Assembly (NCBI GenBank): GCA_046303515.1
Contig: JBKCGI010000156.1
Location: forward strand, 1-9,141
Source of the DNA: M2408 sp046303515
GTDB taxonomy: Bacteria; Bacteroidota; Bacteroidia; Flavobacteriales_D; Crocinitomicaceae
Length of the DNA: 9,141 nt
Reading direction: 5' to 3'
Of this stretch, positions 1 through 7,493 are shown piece after piece. Numbering within the stretch: position 1 is the stretch's first letter; each line of letters begins with the position of its first letter. The notes beneath the pieces are model-generated. The model had not been told where the DNA came from. It was given only the letters and a program-made list of their open reading frames with translations, and ran no database searches. Position numbers and translations under genes: made by a program.

Positions 1-2
1 TT

Positions 3-2300
3 GTAAAACGAGGTGTTACAGAATTGGTTACTCCGGGAGTTTCCTTCAACGACAATGTGCTTGATTCTAATAAAAATAACTTTTTGTGTGCCATTCATTT
101 TGGTAAAGATGTTCACGGAATCGCATTTTTGGATGTTTCAACTGGTGAATTTTTAGTAGCACAGGGAAGATTAGATTACATTGAAAAATTAATTCAAGGT
201 TTTGAACCAAGTGAAATTATTTTTCAGAAGAAACACAGCAATTTCTTTAAAGAAGAATTTGGTGATAAATATTATACTTTCAAATTGGAAGATTGGGCTT
301 TCAATGAAGATTTTGCTCAAGAAAGTTTAAATAAACATTTTGGCACCAAGACTTTAAAAGGATTTGGAGTTGAAAATATTGCGACTGGAATTGTTGCCGC
401 AGGAGCAATCTTTCACTATTTATCGGAAACACAACACGATAAATTAGCACACATCACCAGTTTATCTCGAATTGAAGAAGACCGATACGTTTGGTTGGAT
501 CGCTTCACCATTCGGAATTTAGAATTGGTTCATTCTCCAAACGAAAATGCCACTACCCTATTGGATATCATTGATAAAACCAAAACTCCAATGGGCGGAA
601 GAATGCTCAAACGCTGGATGGTTTTGCCTTTGAAAGAATTAAAATCCATTCAAGACCGTTTAGATGCTGTTGCTGATTTCACCAAATTGGAAGAAACTTC
701 TTACGAAATGACGCAGCGTTTGAAAGAAATTGGTGATTTAGAACGTTTGATTTCTAAAGCAGCCGTTGGACGCGTCAATCCAAAGGAAGTGAAGCAATTA
801 GAATGGACTTTAAGACAAATTCAACCGGTAAAAGATTTGTTGAATTCTTGTAAAGCTAGTTCCTTGAAAAAAATAGCTTCGGAATTAGACCCATGTGAGA
901 AATTAATTCAGCGCATTACAGAAACTTTTGTCGAGGAACCAGCAACTCAAGTTGGCAAAGGAATGATTATCGCTACAGGAATTCATTCAGAATTGGACGA
1001 ATTAAGAGCAATCGCCTTTTCTGGTAAAGATTATTTAGACGGAATTCAAATTCGTGAATCTGAGCGTACAGGTATTCCAAGTTTAAAAGTTTCATTCAAC
1101 AATGTTTTTGGATATTATTTGGAAGTTACCAATACACACAAAGACAAAGTTCCCGAAGAATGGATTCGCAAGCAAACACTTGTTAATGCTGAACGATACA
1201 TCACGGAAGAATTAAAAATTTACGAACATAAAATCCTCGGAGCAGAGGACAAAATTCATGCTATTGAATCGCGTTTGTTTCAAGAATTTGTTTTAGAAAT
1301 GGCGGATTACACGCATGTTATTCAAAAAAATGCAGCATTATTAGCACAATTGGATTGTTTGTTGTCTTTTTCTGAATTGGCAAAAGCAAATCAATATGTG
1401 ATGCCAGAAATGAATAACGGTTTTGAAATTGATATCAAAAACGGCCGTCATCCAGTTATTGAAAAACAACTCAAAATAGGTGAAGAATACGTTGCAAACG
1501 ATGTTTTCTTAGACGATAAAACGCAACAAATCATCATGATTACGGGACCAAACATGTCTGGTAAAAGTGCTTTATTGCGCCAAACTGCTCTGATTTGTTT
1601 GATGGCACAAATGGGTTCCTTTGTTCCAGCTGACTCTGCAAAATTAGGAATTGTGGACAAAGTTTTCACCCGAGTTGGCGCTTCAGATAACATTTCTTCA
1701 GGTGAATCCACTTTCATGGTTGAAATGAATGAGACCTCCAGTATTTTGAATAATTTGTCCGAAAGATCTTTGATTTTATTGGATGAAATTGGTCGCGGTA
1801 CAAGTACCTATGATGGAATTTCTATTGCTTGGGCGATTGCTGAATTCATCCATGAGCATCCAAAATTTAAAGGAAAAACCTTATTTGCAACACATTACCA
1901 TGAATTAAATGATATGTGTATGCAATTCGAACGCATCAAAAACTTCAATGTATCAGTTAAGGAAACAGGAAATAAAATTTTATTTTTACGTAAATTAGTT
2001 GAAGGAGGAAGCGAACATTCTTTCGGTATCCATGTCGCTAAATTAGCTGGAATGCCAACTCAAGTTATCAACCGAGCAACTAAATTATTAACAAAATTAG
2101 AACAGAATCACGTATCTTCAGAAAGCAAAAAAGTAAAAGAAGTTGTCTCAGAACAAGATATGCAATTGAGCTTTTTTCAACTAAACGACCCTGTTTTAGA
2201 GCAAATTAGAGAGGAGTTAGTTATCATTGACATCAATACCTTGACTCCAGTTGAAGCTTTAATTAAGTTGAATGAGATTAAAAAACTTGTTGGTGGTTAG
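3..2300 (+). CDS. mutS: DNA mismatch repair ATPase MutS, 5' end missing
   Basis: MutS recognises base mismatches and small loops in newly replicated DNA and recruits MutL. The reading frame is open to the left window edge, and the visible part begins V-K-R-G-V-T-E-L-V-T-P-G, which matches the end of the MutS mismatch-binding domain I. The TTG at 24 is therefore internal, and roughly the first 110 residues, including the Phe-x-Glu mismatch wedge, lie outside the window. Connector, lever and clamp domains follow. The ATPase domain has Walker A GPNMSGKS at 1545-1568, a Walker B region LILLDEIGRGTSTYDG at about 1770-1817 and the ATHYHELN switch at about 1888-1911. The C-terminal tail carries the usual TPVEALIKLNEIKKL ending. 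The stop is the TAG at 2298-2300. Everything visible looks intact and ordinary for Bacteroidetes. No neighbour here is obviously functionally linked, although the downstream cluster also contains DNA-repair-related families. Confidence 0.97.
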   Translation, partial: VKRGVTELVTPGVSFNDNVLDSNKNNFLCAIHFGKDVHGIAFLDVSTGEFLVAQGRLDYIEKLIQGFEPSEIIFQKKHSNFFKEEFGDKYYTFKLEDWAFNEDFAQESLNKHFGTKTLKGFGVENIATGIVAAGAIFHYLSETQHDKLAHITSLSRIEEDRYVWLDRFTIRNLELVHSPNENATTLLDIIDKTKTPMGGRMLKRWMVLPLKELKSIQDRLDAVADFTKLEETSYEMTQRLKEIGDLERLISKAAVGRVNPKEVKQLEWTLRQIQPVKDLLNSCKASSLKKIASELDPCEKLIQRITETFVEEPATQVGKGMIIATGIHSELDELRAIAFSGKDYLDGIQIRESERTGIPSLKVSFNNVFGYYLEVTNTHKDKVPEEWIRKQTLVNAERYITEELKIYEHKILGAEDKIHAIESRLFQEFVLEMADYTHVIQKNAALLAQLDCLLSFSELAKANQYVMPEMNNGFEIDIKNGRHPVIEKQLKIGEEYVANDVFLDDKTQQIIMITGPNMSGKSALLRQTALICLMAQMGSFVPADSAKLGIVDKVFTRVGASDNISSGESTFMVEMNETSSILNNLSERSLILLDEIGRGTSTYDGISIAWAIAEFIHEHPKFKGKTLFATHYHELNDMCMQFERIKNFNVSVKETGNKILFLRKLVEGGSEHSFGIHVAKLAGMPTQVINRATKLLTKLEQNHVSSESKKVKEVVSEQDMQLSFFQLNDPVLEQIREELVIIDINTLTPVEALIKLNEIKKLVGG

Positions 2301-2352
2301 AAATTTCACCTTTTCTTAACAAAATCTTATTTTTAAATAGGACATTTATTAG

Positions 2353-2396
2353 TAACTTTGTAAAAAATCAATTGTAATCCTTGAAGCATAACTTTG
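2353..2396 (+). promoter_or_regulatory. Candidate promoter region with two TAACTTTG boxes
   Basis: The octamer TAACTTTG, which fits the Bacteroidetes -7 consensus TAnnTTTG, occurs at 2353-2360 and again at 2389-2396. The first copy has a TTTT at 2331-2334, 18 nt upstream, as an imperfect match to the -33 TTTG. The second has only a TTG at 2372-2374 at a short 14-nt spacing. Transcription from either would reach the secreted protein gene starting at 2437. The consensus match is seen in the sequence; promoter activity is inferred. Confidence 0.45.
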
Positions 2397-2436
2397 CCGA
2401 AACCAGTTGATTTTAGAGTTATTATTTACATTAAAA

Positions 2437-4167
2437 ATGCGTAATTTTTGCTTACTATTTTTAAGCCTTGTACTAAGCCAAAACATCTTTTCACAACAAT
2501 TAATGATTAACGAAGTTTCCCAAGGTTCAGGTGCTTCAGAATATGTGGAATTTGTTGTTATTGGTTCACCAATTTGTGAAGGAGTTCCCATTCCTTGTAT
2601 TGATATTCGAAAAGTAATTTTCGATGATAATAATGGTTTTTTTCAATTAGATTCTACTACGCAAACTGGTATTGCAAGTGGTGCATTACGATTTTCAAAT
2701 GACCCGTTCTGGTCATGTATTCCTCAAGGGACGTATATTGTAATTTACAATGATGCAAGTCCAAATGCAGCATTACCGCCAGACGACAGTTCAGTTAATG
2801 ATGGGAATTGTACAATTATTTTACCCGGAAATTCCCCCCTATTAGAATCAACGTCCGTTAGCCCATCAGTTAATAATTCTCTTTACCCTACAAATGATTC
2901 AGATTGGGTGCCAAGTATAGGTTGGGCTGCAATATCCATGAATAATAGTAATGACTCATTTCAAATACCAAATTTAGGAAGTAATGGCACGCCATTACAC
3001 TCAGTAAGTTGGGGAAATAATGTGGACGGTGTAATAATTTCATTTCCTGGCTCTGTATCTGGAATGGTCATGTCCTTTGAAAATATCAACTCAAATGACT
3101 TCAATGATCAGGTAAATTGGGTTATAGAAGATGTTGCAGTTGGTCAAACACCTGGAGCTGCAAACAGCACAGCAAATGACTTGTGGATTGGAACCATGAA
3201 CCCAACGTGTCGTGTGAATCCAGCTTTATCTTTTGCCATTACAAATTCTGATTGCAGTTCTAGTAATGGAAGTATCACTTTAACAATCGCAAATAGTACC
3301 AATTCATCCATTTTATGGGAAGGCGGGCAAAATACAGCAACAATTTCAAATTTAGCTCAAGGAACGTATTCGGTTACAGTGACAGATAATTTGACGGGTT
3401 GTATTTTTGTAGACTCAGCTGCCGTTGGATTAAACAATAGTACTTTAGCTGTTAACCCTGCGATAACGGATGAAACTTGTAGTAATTTATGTGATGGAAC
3501 CGTTAATTTAAATATCACAGGAGGACAAACTCCGTATACTCAAAATTGGTTTCAAAATGGAGTAGCAATTACACAACCAACCACTTTTTGTGCTGGAACT
3601 TTTGATGTTCAAATAAGTGATGCCAACAATTGCCAAATCAATGAAACGATTCTGATAAACACTGCAACAATTGTTTCATATACTATATCAAACGACACCT
3701 TGATTTGTTTAGGAGATACGATTTCCTTATTTGTAAATGGCGTTTCCAATGTACTTTGGTCAAATTTAGGTGAAACAACTACTTCAATTTTTACTCATCC
3801 TGATCAATCAAGTACTATTAATGTAACCTTAACTGAAAATTCTTGCGTAATCAATGAAAGCATTTTAGTCTCAGTTCAAAATTGTGATTTCGCAATTGAT
3901 TTTCCAAATGTTTTCACTCCAAATGGCGACAACGTAAACGATAATTATGTGCCTATTGCTTTTTCAGGAATTACAAACCAAGAATTTGTGATTTTAAATC
4001 GTTGGGGAAATATCGTATACGAAACCACAGCTCAAACCATAAGTTGGGATGGAAAAGTAGATGGAAAAGAAGCAAGTGAAGGTGTATATTTTTATAAATT
4101 GATTTATAAAGGATTAGGCGAAGAAGCAATCATTTTACATGGCTTCTTGCATTTAGAGAGAAAATAA
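2437..4167 (+). CDS. Secreted T9SS type B cargo protein with lamin-tail-like region, SprB-like repeats and CHU_C domain
   Basis: This is probably a cell-surface or released protein exported by Sec and then by the type IX secretion system. I start it at ATG 2437, giving 576 residues, because this puts a classical signal peptide (MRNFCLLFLSLVLSQNIFSQ) at the very N terminus. A TTG at 2407 would add ten residues ahead of it. Residues about 21-255 resemble a lamin-tail-like domain, opening LMINEVSQGSGASEYVEF and closing with the typical TPGAAN segment. Residues about 264-410 hold two Cys-containing SprB-like beta repeats (NGSITLTI...GTYSVTVTD and DGTVNLNITGG...GTFDVQISD), and about 412-480 an Ig-like segment. 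From residue 489 onward FPNVFTPNGDNVND, LNRWGNIVYE and EGVYFYKLIY mark the gliding-motility-associated C-terminal sorting domain (TIGR04131-like). No catalytic domain is evident; an adhesive or structural role is inference. The gene is monocistronic in appearance, with a terminator just downstream. Confidence 0.88.
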   Translation: MRNFCLLFLSLVLSQNIFSQQLMINEVSQGSGASEYVEFVVIGSPICEGVPIPCIDIRKVIFDDNNGFFQLDSTTQTGIASGALRFSNDPFWSCIPQGTYIVIYNDASPNAALPPDDSSVNDGNCTIILPGNSPLLESTSVSPSVNNSLYPTNDSDWVPSIGWAAISMNNSNDSFQIPNLGSNGTPLHSVSWGNNVDGVIISFPGSVSGMVMSFENINSNDFNDQVNWVIEDVAVGQTPGAANSTANDLWIGTMNPTCRVNPALSFAITNSDCSSSNGSITLTIANSTNSSILWEGGQNTATISNLAQGTYSVTVTDNLTGCIFVDSAAVGLNNSTLAVNPAITDETCSNLCDGTVNLNITGGQTPYTQNWFQNGVAITQPTTFCAGTFDVQISDANNCQINETILINTATIVSYTISNDTLICLGDTISLFVNGVSNVLWSNLGETTTSIFTHPDQSSTINVTLTENSCVINESILVSVQNCDFAIDFPNVFTPNGDNVNDNYVPIAFSGITNQEFVILNRWGNIVYETTAQTISWDGKVDGKEASEGVYFYKLIYKGLGEEAIILHGFLHLERK

Positions 4168-4185
4168 TATTTCGCAAACAAATTT

Positions 4186-4228
4186 AAAGCCTGCTTGTTT
4201 CATTTACATGCAGGCTTTTTTGATTTTT
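4186..4228 (+). terminator. Rho-independent terminator after the T9SS cargo gene, overlapping the next start codon
   Basis: AAAGCCTGC (4186-4194) pairs perfectly with GCAGGCTTT (4210-4218). The stem can continue past one T-T mismatch with TGT (4196-4198) and ACA (4206-4208), leaving a 7-nt loop. A run of six T (4216-4221) and a further T-rich stretch follow. It sits 18 nt after the stop at 4167. The ATG used by the downstream gene (4208-4210) lies in the 3' arm, so the same hairpin would also occlude that start codon. Confidence 0.85.
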
Positions 4229-5692
4229 CCACACACACTTTTCTATGATCAAACACATTATGAAAATTGCAATTCGCTTTTTATAATTGAAGAATACCTT
4301 TTTTTTAGACAGTATGCTTTTCACAAGCAAAAATTAGTATTTCACCGTGCCACAATGAAATATTTTGCTTCTTGGGTAGAAAATTTTGTTTCGGTAAAGT
4401 ATATTGAAAGTTTAGAAAATGACTTACACATTAAAAATGTACTCATTTCAATAAAAAATCAAGGATTTAAATCAATTAAAACTTTTGAACCAGAGGATGA
4501 ATGGTTAAAAAAGAGAATCATCAAAGCCTGTACAAGTTTGAATTTAGAAATAAACATTATTGAAAGTCCACTCTTTATAAATAGCCTGCAGGAAAATGAA
4601 AATTATCGTGAATCACATAAAAATTATTTTCAAACTGAATTTTACATCCATCAACGAAAAACGAAAAACATTTTACTAGAATTCGATAAGAAACCATCTG
4701 GTGGTAAATGGTCTTTTGATGCTGAAAACCGAAAAAAAATTCCAAAAGAGCATGTTATTCCAAATCGGAAAGAAACGATTGAAAATGAATTCGTTCTTGA
4801 GGCTAAAAATTATGTTTCTACATATTTCCAAAACAATCCCGGTACAATAACTGATTTTCAATACGCTGTTACTCCTGAGGAAGCAGAATTAAAAATGAAA
4901 GAATTTTTTAAAACTTATTTCGATTTTTTCGGGACTTTTGAAGATGCCATCCTGCAAAAAGAATCAAAAATATACCATTCCATTCTTTCACCTTATTTGA
5001 ATACGGGAATTTTGTCACCCTTAAAAGTTTTAAATGAAGCAATTGATTTTGCAAGTAAAAACAATATACCAATCAATTCTTTGGAAGGATTTGTAAGACA
5101 AATATTGGGATGGAGAGAGTTCATTCGTTACGTTTATTCCTTTGAAAATGTAAAACAACGTACCACTAATTTTTGGGGATTTAAACGCAAAATCCCAGCA
5201 AGTTTTTATACAGGAGAAACAGGAATTTTACCTCTCGATGATTGCATTAAAAAAAATCTATCAAGTGCATATAATCATCACATTGAGCGACTAATGATTA
5301 TTGGTAATTTTATGTTACTGTGCGAATTTGACCCTGATGAAGTTTATCGCTGGTTTATGGAAATGTATATCGACAGTTACGATTGGGTAATGGTACCAAA
5401 TGTTTATGCAATGTCTCAATTTGCAGATGGAGGTACAATGACCACAAAACCTTACATTTCAGGCAGCAACTACATCATCAAAATGAGTGACTATTCCAAA
5501 GGACCTTGGTCTGAAATTTGGGATGCGCTTTTTTGGAGGTTTTTGATTAGATACAAAGTAGTATTTCAGTCAAATATTAGAATGAAAATGTTAATTAGTA
5601 CTTATGACAAATTCCCTGAAGAAAAGAAACAAAATTTTAACGATAAGGCTGAGAGGTTTTTACAAAGTGTAGAAAAACAAAATATAAATTAA
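4208..5692 (+). CDS. Cryptochrome/photolyase-related protein (PF04244 type, FeS-BCP-like) lacking most Fe-S cysteines
   Basis: This 494-residue protein belongs to the deoxyribodipyrimidine photolyase-related family, whose studied members (Agrobacterium PhrB, Rhodobacter CryB) bind FAD, a ribityllumazine antenna and a [4Fe-4S] cluster; PhrB repairs (6-4) photoproducts. Recognisable segments are the N-terminal LIFPHTLF and FFRQYAFHKQKLVFHRATM, GGKWSFDAENRK (165-176), HSILSPYLNTGILSP (257-271), GWREFIR (301-307), HHIERLMIIGNFMLL (357-371) with the conserved His pair, and DPDEVYRWFMEMY through FADGG (375-409). Of the four cluster cysteines expected in FeS-BCPs only C346 has a counterpart; the C-x2-C site reads SKGP (S430, P433) and the ACPF site is replaced around EIWDALFW. 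ATG 4208 is the first start after the in-frame stop at 4154-4156, and no ATG, GTG or TTG lies between; TTG 4220 is the only nearby alternative. It heads a six-gene run. Family membership is firm; repair activity and cofactor content are not shown. Confidence 0.9.
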   Translation: MQAFLIFPHTLFYDQTHYENCNSLFIIEEYLFFRQYAFHKQKLVFHRATMKYFASWVENFVSVKYIESLENDLHIKNVLISIKNQGFKSIKTFEPEDEWLKKRIIKACTSLNLEINIIESPLFINSLQENENYRESHKNYFQTEFYIHQRKTKNILLEFDKKPSGGKWSFDAENRKKIPKEHVIPNRKETIENEFVLEAKNYVSTYFQNNPGTITDFQYAVTPEEAELKMKEFFKTYFDFFGTFEDAILQKESKIYHSILSPYLNTGILSPLKVLNEAIDFASKNNIPINSLEGFVRQILGWREFIRYVYSFENVKQRTTNFWGFKRKIPASFYTGETGILPLDDCIKKNLSSAYNHHIERLMIIGNFMLLCEFDPDEVYRWFMEMYIDSYDWVMVPNVYAMSQFADGGTMTTKPYISGSNYIIKMSDYSKGPWSEIWDALFWRFLIRYKVVFQSNIRMKMLISTYDKFPEEKKQNFNDKAERFLQSVEKQNIN

Positions 5693-5706
5693 CTTGTTAT
5701 GAAAAC

Positions 5707-5976
5707 ATGGACAGTTTAGATTTAAATCGCGTGATAGAAATGGCTTGGGAGGACAGAACTCCCTTCGAAGCAATTGAATTTCAGTTTGGTGTTTCAGAAA
5801 GTCAAGTAATTGCATTGATGCGCAAAGAATTAAAACGAAGTAGCTTTAATTTGTGGCGAAAGCGAGTTAATTCTGGCGTTAGTCAAAAACATTTATACAA
5901 AAGAAATTCTGAAATTAATCGATTTAAATGTACACATCAACGCACAATTACATCGAATAAAATTAGCAAGCGGTAA
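5707..5976 (+). CDS. DUF2805 / TIGR03643 family small protein, putative helix-turn-helix
   Basis: The first half of this 89-residue protein is very well conserved in the family: RVIEMAWEDRTPFEAIEFQF (8-27), then GVSESQVIALMRKELKRSSF (28-47) and LWRKRV (49-54). The stretch 20-42 has the spacing of a helix-turn-helix, resembling sigma-factor or resolvase-like DNA-binding helices, and the tail is basic and variable. The biochemical role is unknown; nucleic-acid binding is inference. It begins 14 nt after the photolyase-related gene and ends 21 nt before the second photolyase, so co-transcription is likely. From general knowledge, this family is often found next to photolyase or cryptochrome genes, which fits a helper or regulatory role there. 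Confidence 0.87.
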   Translation: MDSLDLNRVIEMAWEDRTPFEAIEFQFGVSESQVIALMRKELKRSSFNLWRKRVNSGVSQKHLYKRNSEINRFKCTHQRTITSNKISKR

Positions 5977-5992
5977 GATTTTTTTTGCTAAT
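5962..5992 (+). promoter_or_regulatory. Hairpin spanning the DUF2805 stop and the photolyase leader
   Basis: ATTAGCAA (5962-5969) is the exact reverse complement of TTGCTAAT (5985-5992), with a 15-nt loop containing the DUF2805 stop codon and a run of T. It ends five nt before the photolyase ATG at 5998. It is not followed by a T-tract, so it is a poor terminator. A role in modulating translation start or stabilising the mRNA between the two genes is possible but inferred. Confidence 0.35.
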
Positions 5993-5997
5993 AAAAC

Positions 5998-7467
5998 ATG
6001 GTAGCAAAAGAAAAAATCAATCTCGTTTGGCTTAAACGTGATTTACGAATCTTAGATCATGAGGCTTTTTGGAACGCATCGAATTCTGATTTACCGTTTA
6101 TAGCAGTTTTTTTATTTGAAGAAAATCAGATGAATCATCCTGATTGTTCCTTGCGACATCTACAATTTCAATACCATTCGGCAATAGAATTGCAAACTAA
6201 ATTAGAAAAGTTAGAACAAAATTTTGTACTTTCTTACGAAGAAGCTATTGATTTTTTCACCCGTATCAATGACATTTTTCATATTGAAAAAGTATTTTCT
6301 TATCAAGAATCTGGACATGCTTTAAGTTTCGAAAGAGATGTGTTGTGTCAGGTGTTTTTCGATAAAAACAAAATACAATGGATTCAATTTCAACGCGATG
6401 GAATCATTCGAAAGTTGAAAAACCAAGTCAATTGGGAGCAAAAATGGGAACAAAAAATGCATGAAAACATAAAACCAATTTCATGGAGAAAAAATAAAAT
6501 TCAGACCATATTTGAGCCCAATCCTATACCTATTTCTTTCTTAAAACAATTAGAAAAATATCCCGCGGAATTTCAGAAAGCAGGTGAAAGTATGGCTTGG
6601 AAGTATTTGCATTCTTTTGTACAAGATAGAGGGAAAAATTACAATCGTCACATTTCAAAACCTATGGAAAGCAGGAAATCTTGTGCTCGAATTTCACCCT
6701 ACTTGGCTTGGGGAAATATCAGTATCCGACAAGCCTTTCAATTCATCAAAACACATGAGAATTATGGTCGTTACAAAAAAGCTTTTGATGGAGCAATTAC
6801 TCGTTTACATTGGCATTGTCATTTCATTCAGAAATTTGAAAATAATGTTCACTACGAGGCAATTTGTGTAAATAAAGGCTATGAAAACTTAAAATATGAA
6901 GTTGATGAATTAAAACTTGAAGCTTGGAAATCAGGAAACACAGGATTTCCGTTAGTTGATGCGACCATGCGCTGCCTCCTAAAAACGGGATGGATTAATT
7001 TCCGCATGCGAGCAATGTTGGTTTCTTTTTTATGTCATCATTTATTTCAAGATTGGAGAAAGGGAGTTTATCATGTTGCACAATTATTTTTGGACTACGA
7101 ACCTGGAATTCATTATCCTCAATTTCAAATGCAAGCTGGTGTAACTGGAATTAATATTATTCGAGTTTACAATCCAATTAAAAACAGTGAAAAACACGAT
7201 TCAGAGGGGAATTTTATCAGAAAATGGGTTCCTGAACTTCAAAATTGTCCCAATGAATTTATTCACCGACCATTTGACTTGAGTCCAATGGAACAGCAAT
7301 TTCATAATTTTCAGCTGGGTATTGATTATCCTTACCCGATAGTTGATCCAGATAATCACGCCAAAAAATCGAAAGACGCATTATGGATAAAAAGAACCGA
7401 AGATGAAGTTAAAAAAGAAAATTTTAGACTTGTTAGTGCACTGGTTAAAAACAATAGGAGTAACTAA
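5998..7467 (+). CDS. Divergent class I-like DNA photolyase / cryptochrome family flavoprotein
   Basis: This 489-residue protein has the photolyase alpha/beta antenna domain at the N terminus (NLVWLKRDLRILDHEAF, 8-24) and an FAD-binding helical domain from about 200. The latter shows SCARISPYLAWGNIS (228-242), RLHWHCHFIQKFE (269-281), AWKSGNTGFPLVDATMR (309-325), GWINFRMRAMLVSF (331-344), DWRKG (352-356) and RVYNPIKNSEKHDSEGNFIRKWVPEL near 389-414. Aligned by eye to E. coli PhrB, Trp306 and Trp359 are kept (W310, W353). Asn378 near FAD N5 becomes His (H372), Trp382 becomes Phe (F376) and Trp384 becomes Met (M378), with a two-residue gap after. ATG 5998 directly precedes the conserved first strand. 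The flavin reductase-like gene follows 26 nt later. It may be a true photolyase of a less-studied subgroup or a cryptochrome-like sensor; superfamily assignment is secure, substrate is not. Confidence 0.9.
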   Translation: MVAKEKINLVWLKRDLRILDHEAFWNASNSDLPFIAVFLFEENQMNHPDCSLRHLQFQYHSAIELQTKLEKLEQNFVLSYEEAIDFFTRINDIFHIEKVFSYQESGHALSFERDVLCQVFFDKNKIQWIQFQRDGIIRKLKNQVNWEQKWEQKMHENIKPISWRKNKIQTIFEPNPIPISFLKQLEKYPAEFQKAGESMAWKYLHSFVQDRGKNYNRHISKPMESRKSCARISPYLAWGNISIRQAFQFIKTHENYGRYKKAFDGAITRLHWHCHFIQKFENNVHYEAICVNKGYENLKYEVDELKLEAWKSGNTGFPLVDATMRCLLKTGWINFRMRAMLVSFLCHHLFQDWRKGVYHVAQLFLDYEPGIHYPQFQMQAGVTGINIIRVYNPIKNSEKHDSEGNFIRKWVPELQNCPNEFIHRPFDLSPMEQQFHNFQLGIDYPYPIVDPDNHAKKSKDALWIKRTEDEVKKENFRLVSALVKNNRSN

Positions 7468-7493
7468 TTGTTGTAATTTTATTTAGTATTCAA

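Noticed and set aside
24..26. TTG at 24 as the start of mutS
   Set aside because: The frame is open to the window edge and the codons before 24 encode MutS-like sequence (VKRGVTE), so the gene simply begins upstream of the window.
1448..1717. Minus-strand ORF of 89 codons inside mutS
   Set aside because: It lies opposite the strongly conserved ATPase region and shows no recognisable protein pattern; it is a shadow.
2407..2436. TTG 2407 as start of the secreted protein
   Set aside because: It adds ten residues ahead of a normal signal peptide; ATG 2437 gives the expected N terminus and leaves room for promoter boxes.
2349..2591. Minus-strand ORF of 80 codons over the promoter and signal peptide of the T9SS cargo gene
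   Set aside because: No recognisable family and it overlaps a well-supported gene start.
4145..4180. Promoter for the photolyase cluster (TTG 4147-4149 with TATTTCG at 4168-4174)
   Set aside because: Spacing is acceptable but the -7 box departs from TAnnTTTG, so the match is too weak to annotate as a feature.
4676..4861. Minus-strand ORF of 61 codons inside the PF04244 gene
   Set aside because: Overlaps conserved coding sequence and has no recognisable features.
5962..5992. Intergenic hairpin as an intrinsic terminator splitting the cluster
   Set aside because: No T-tract follows the 3' arm, since the T-run is in the loop, and the gene spacing favours continued transcription.
6584..6871. 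Plus-strand ORF of 95 codons in another frame inside the second photolyase
   Set aside because: The main frame carries conserved photolyase blocks across this stretch, so this is a shadow and not a frameshift remnant.
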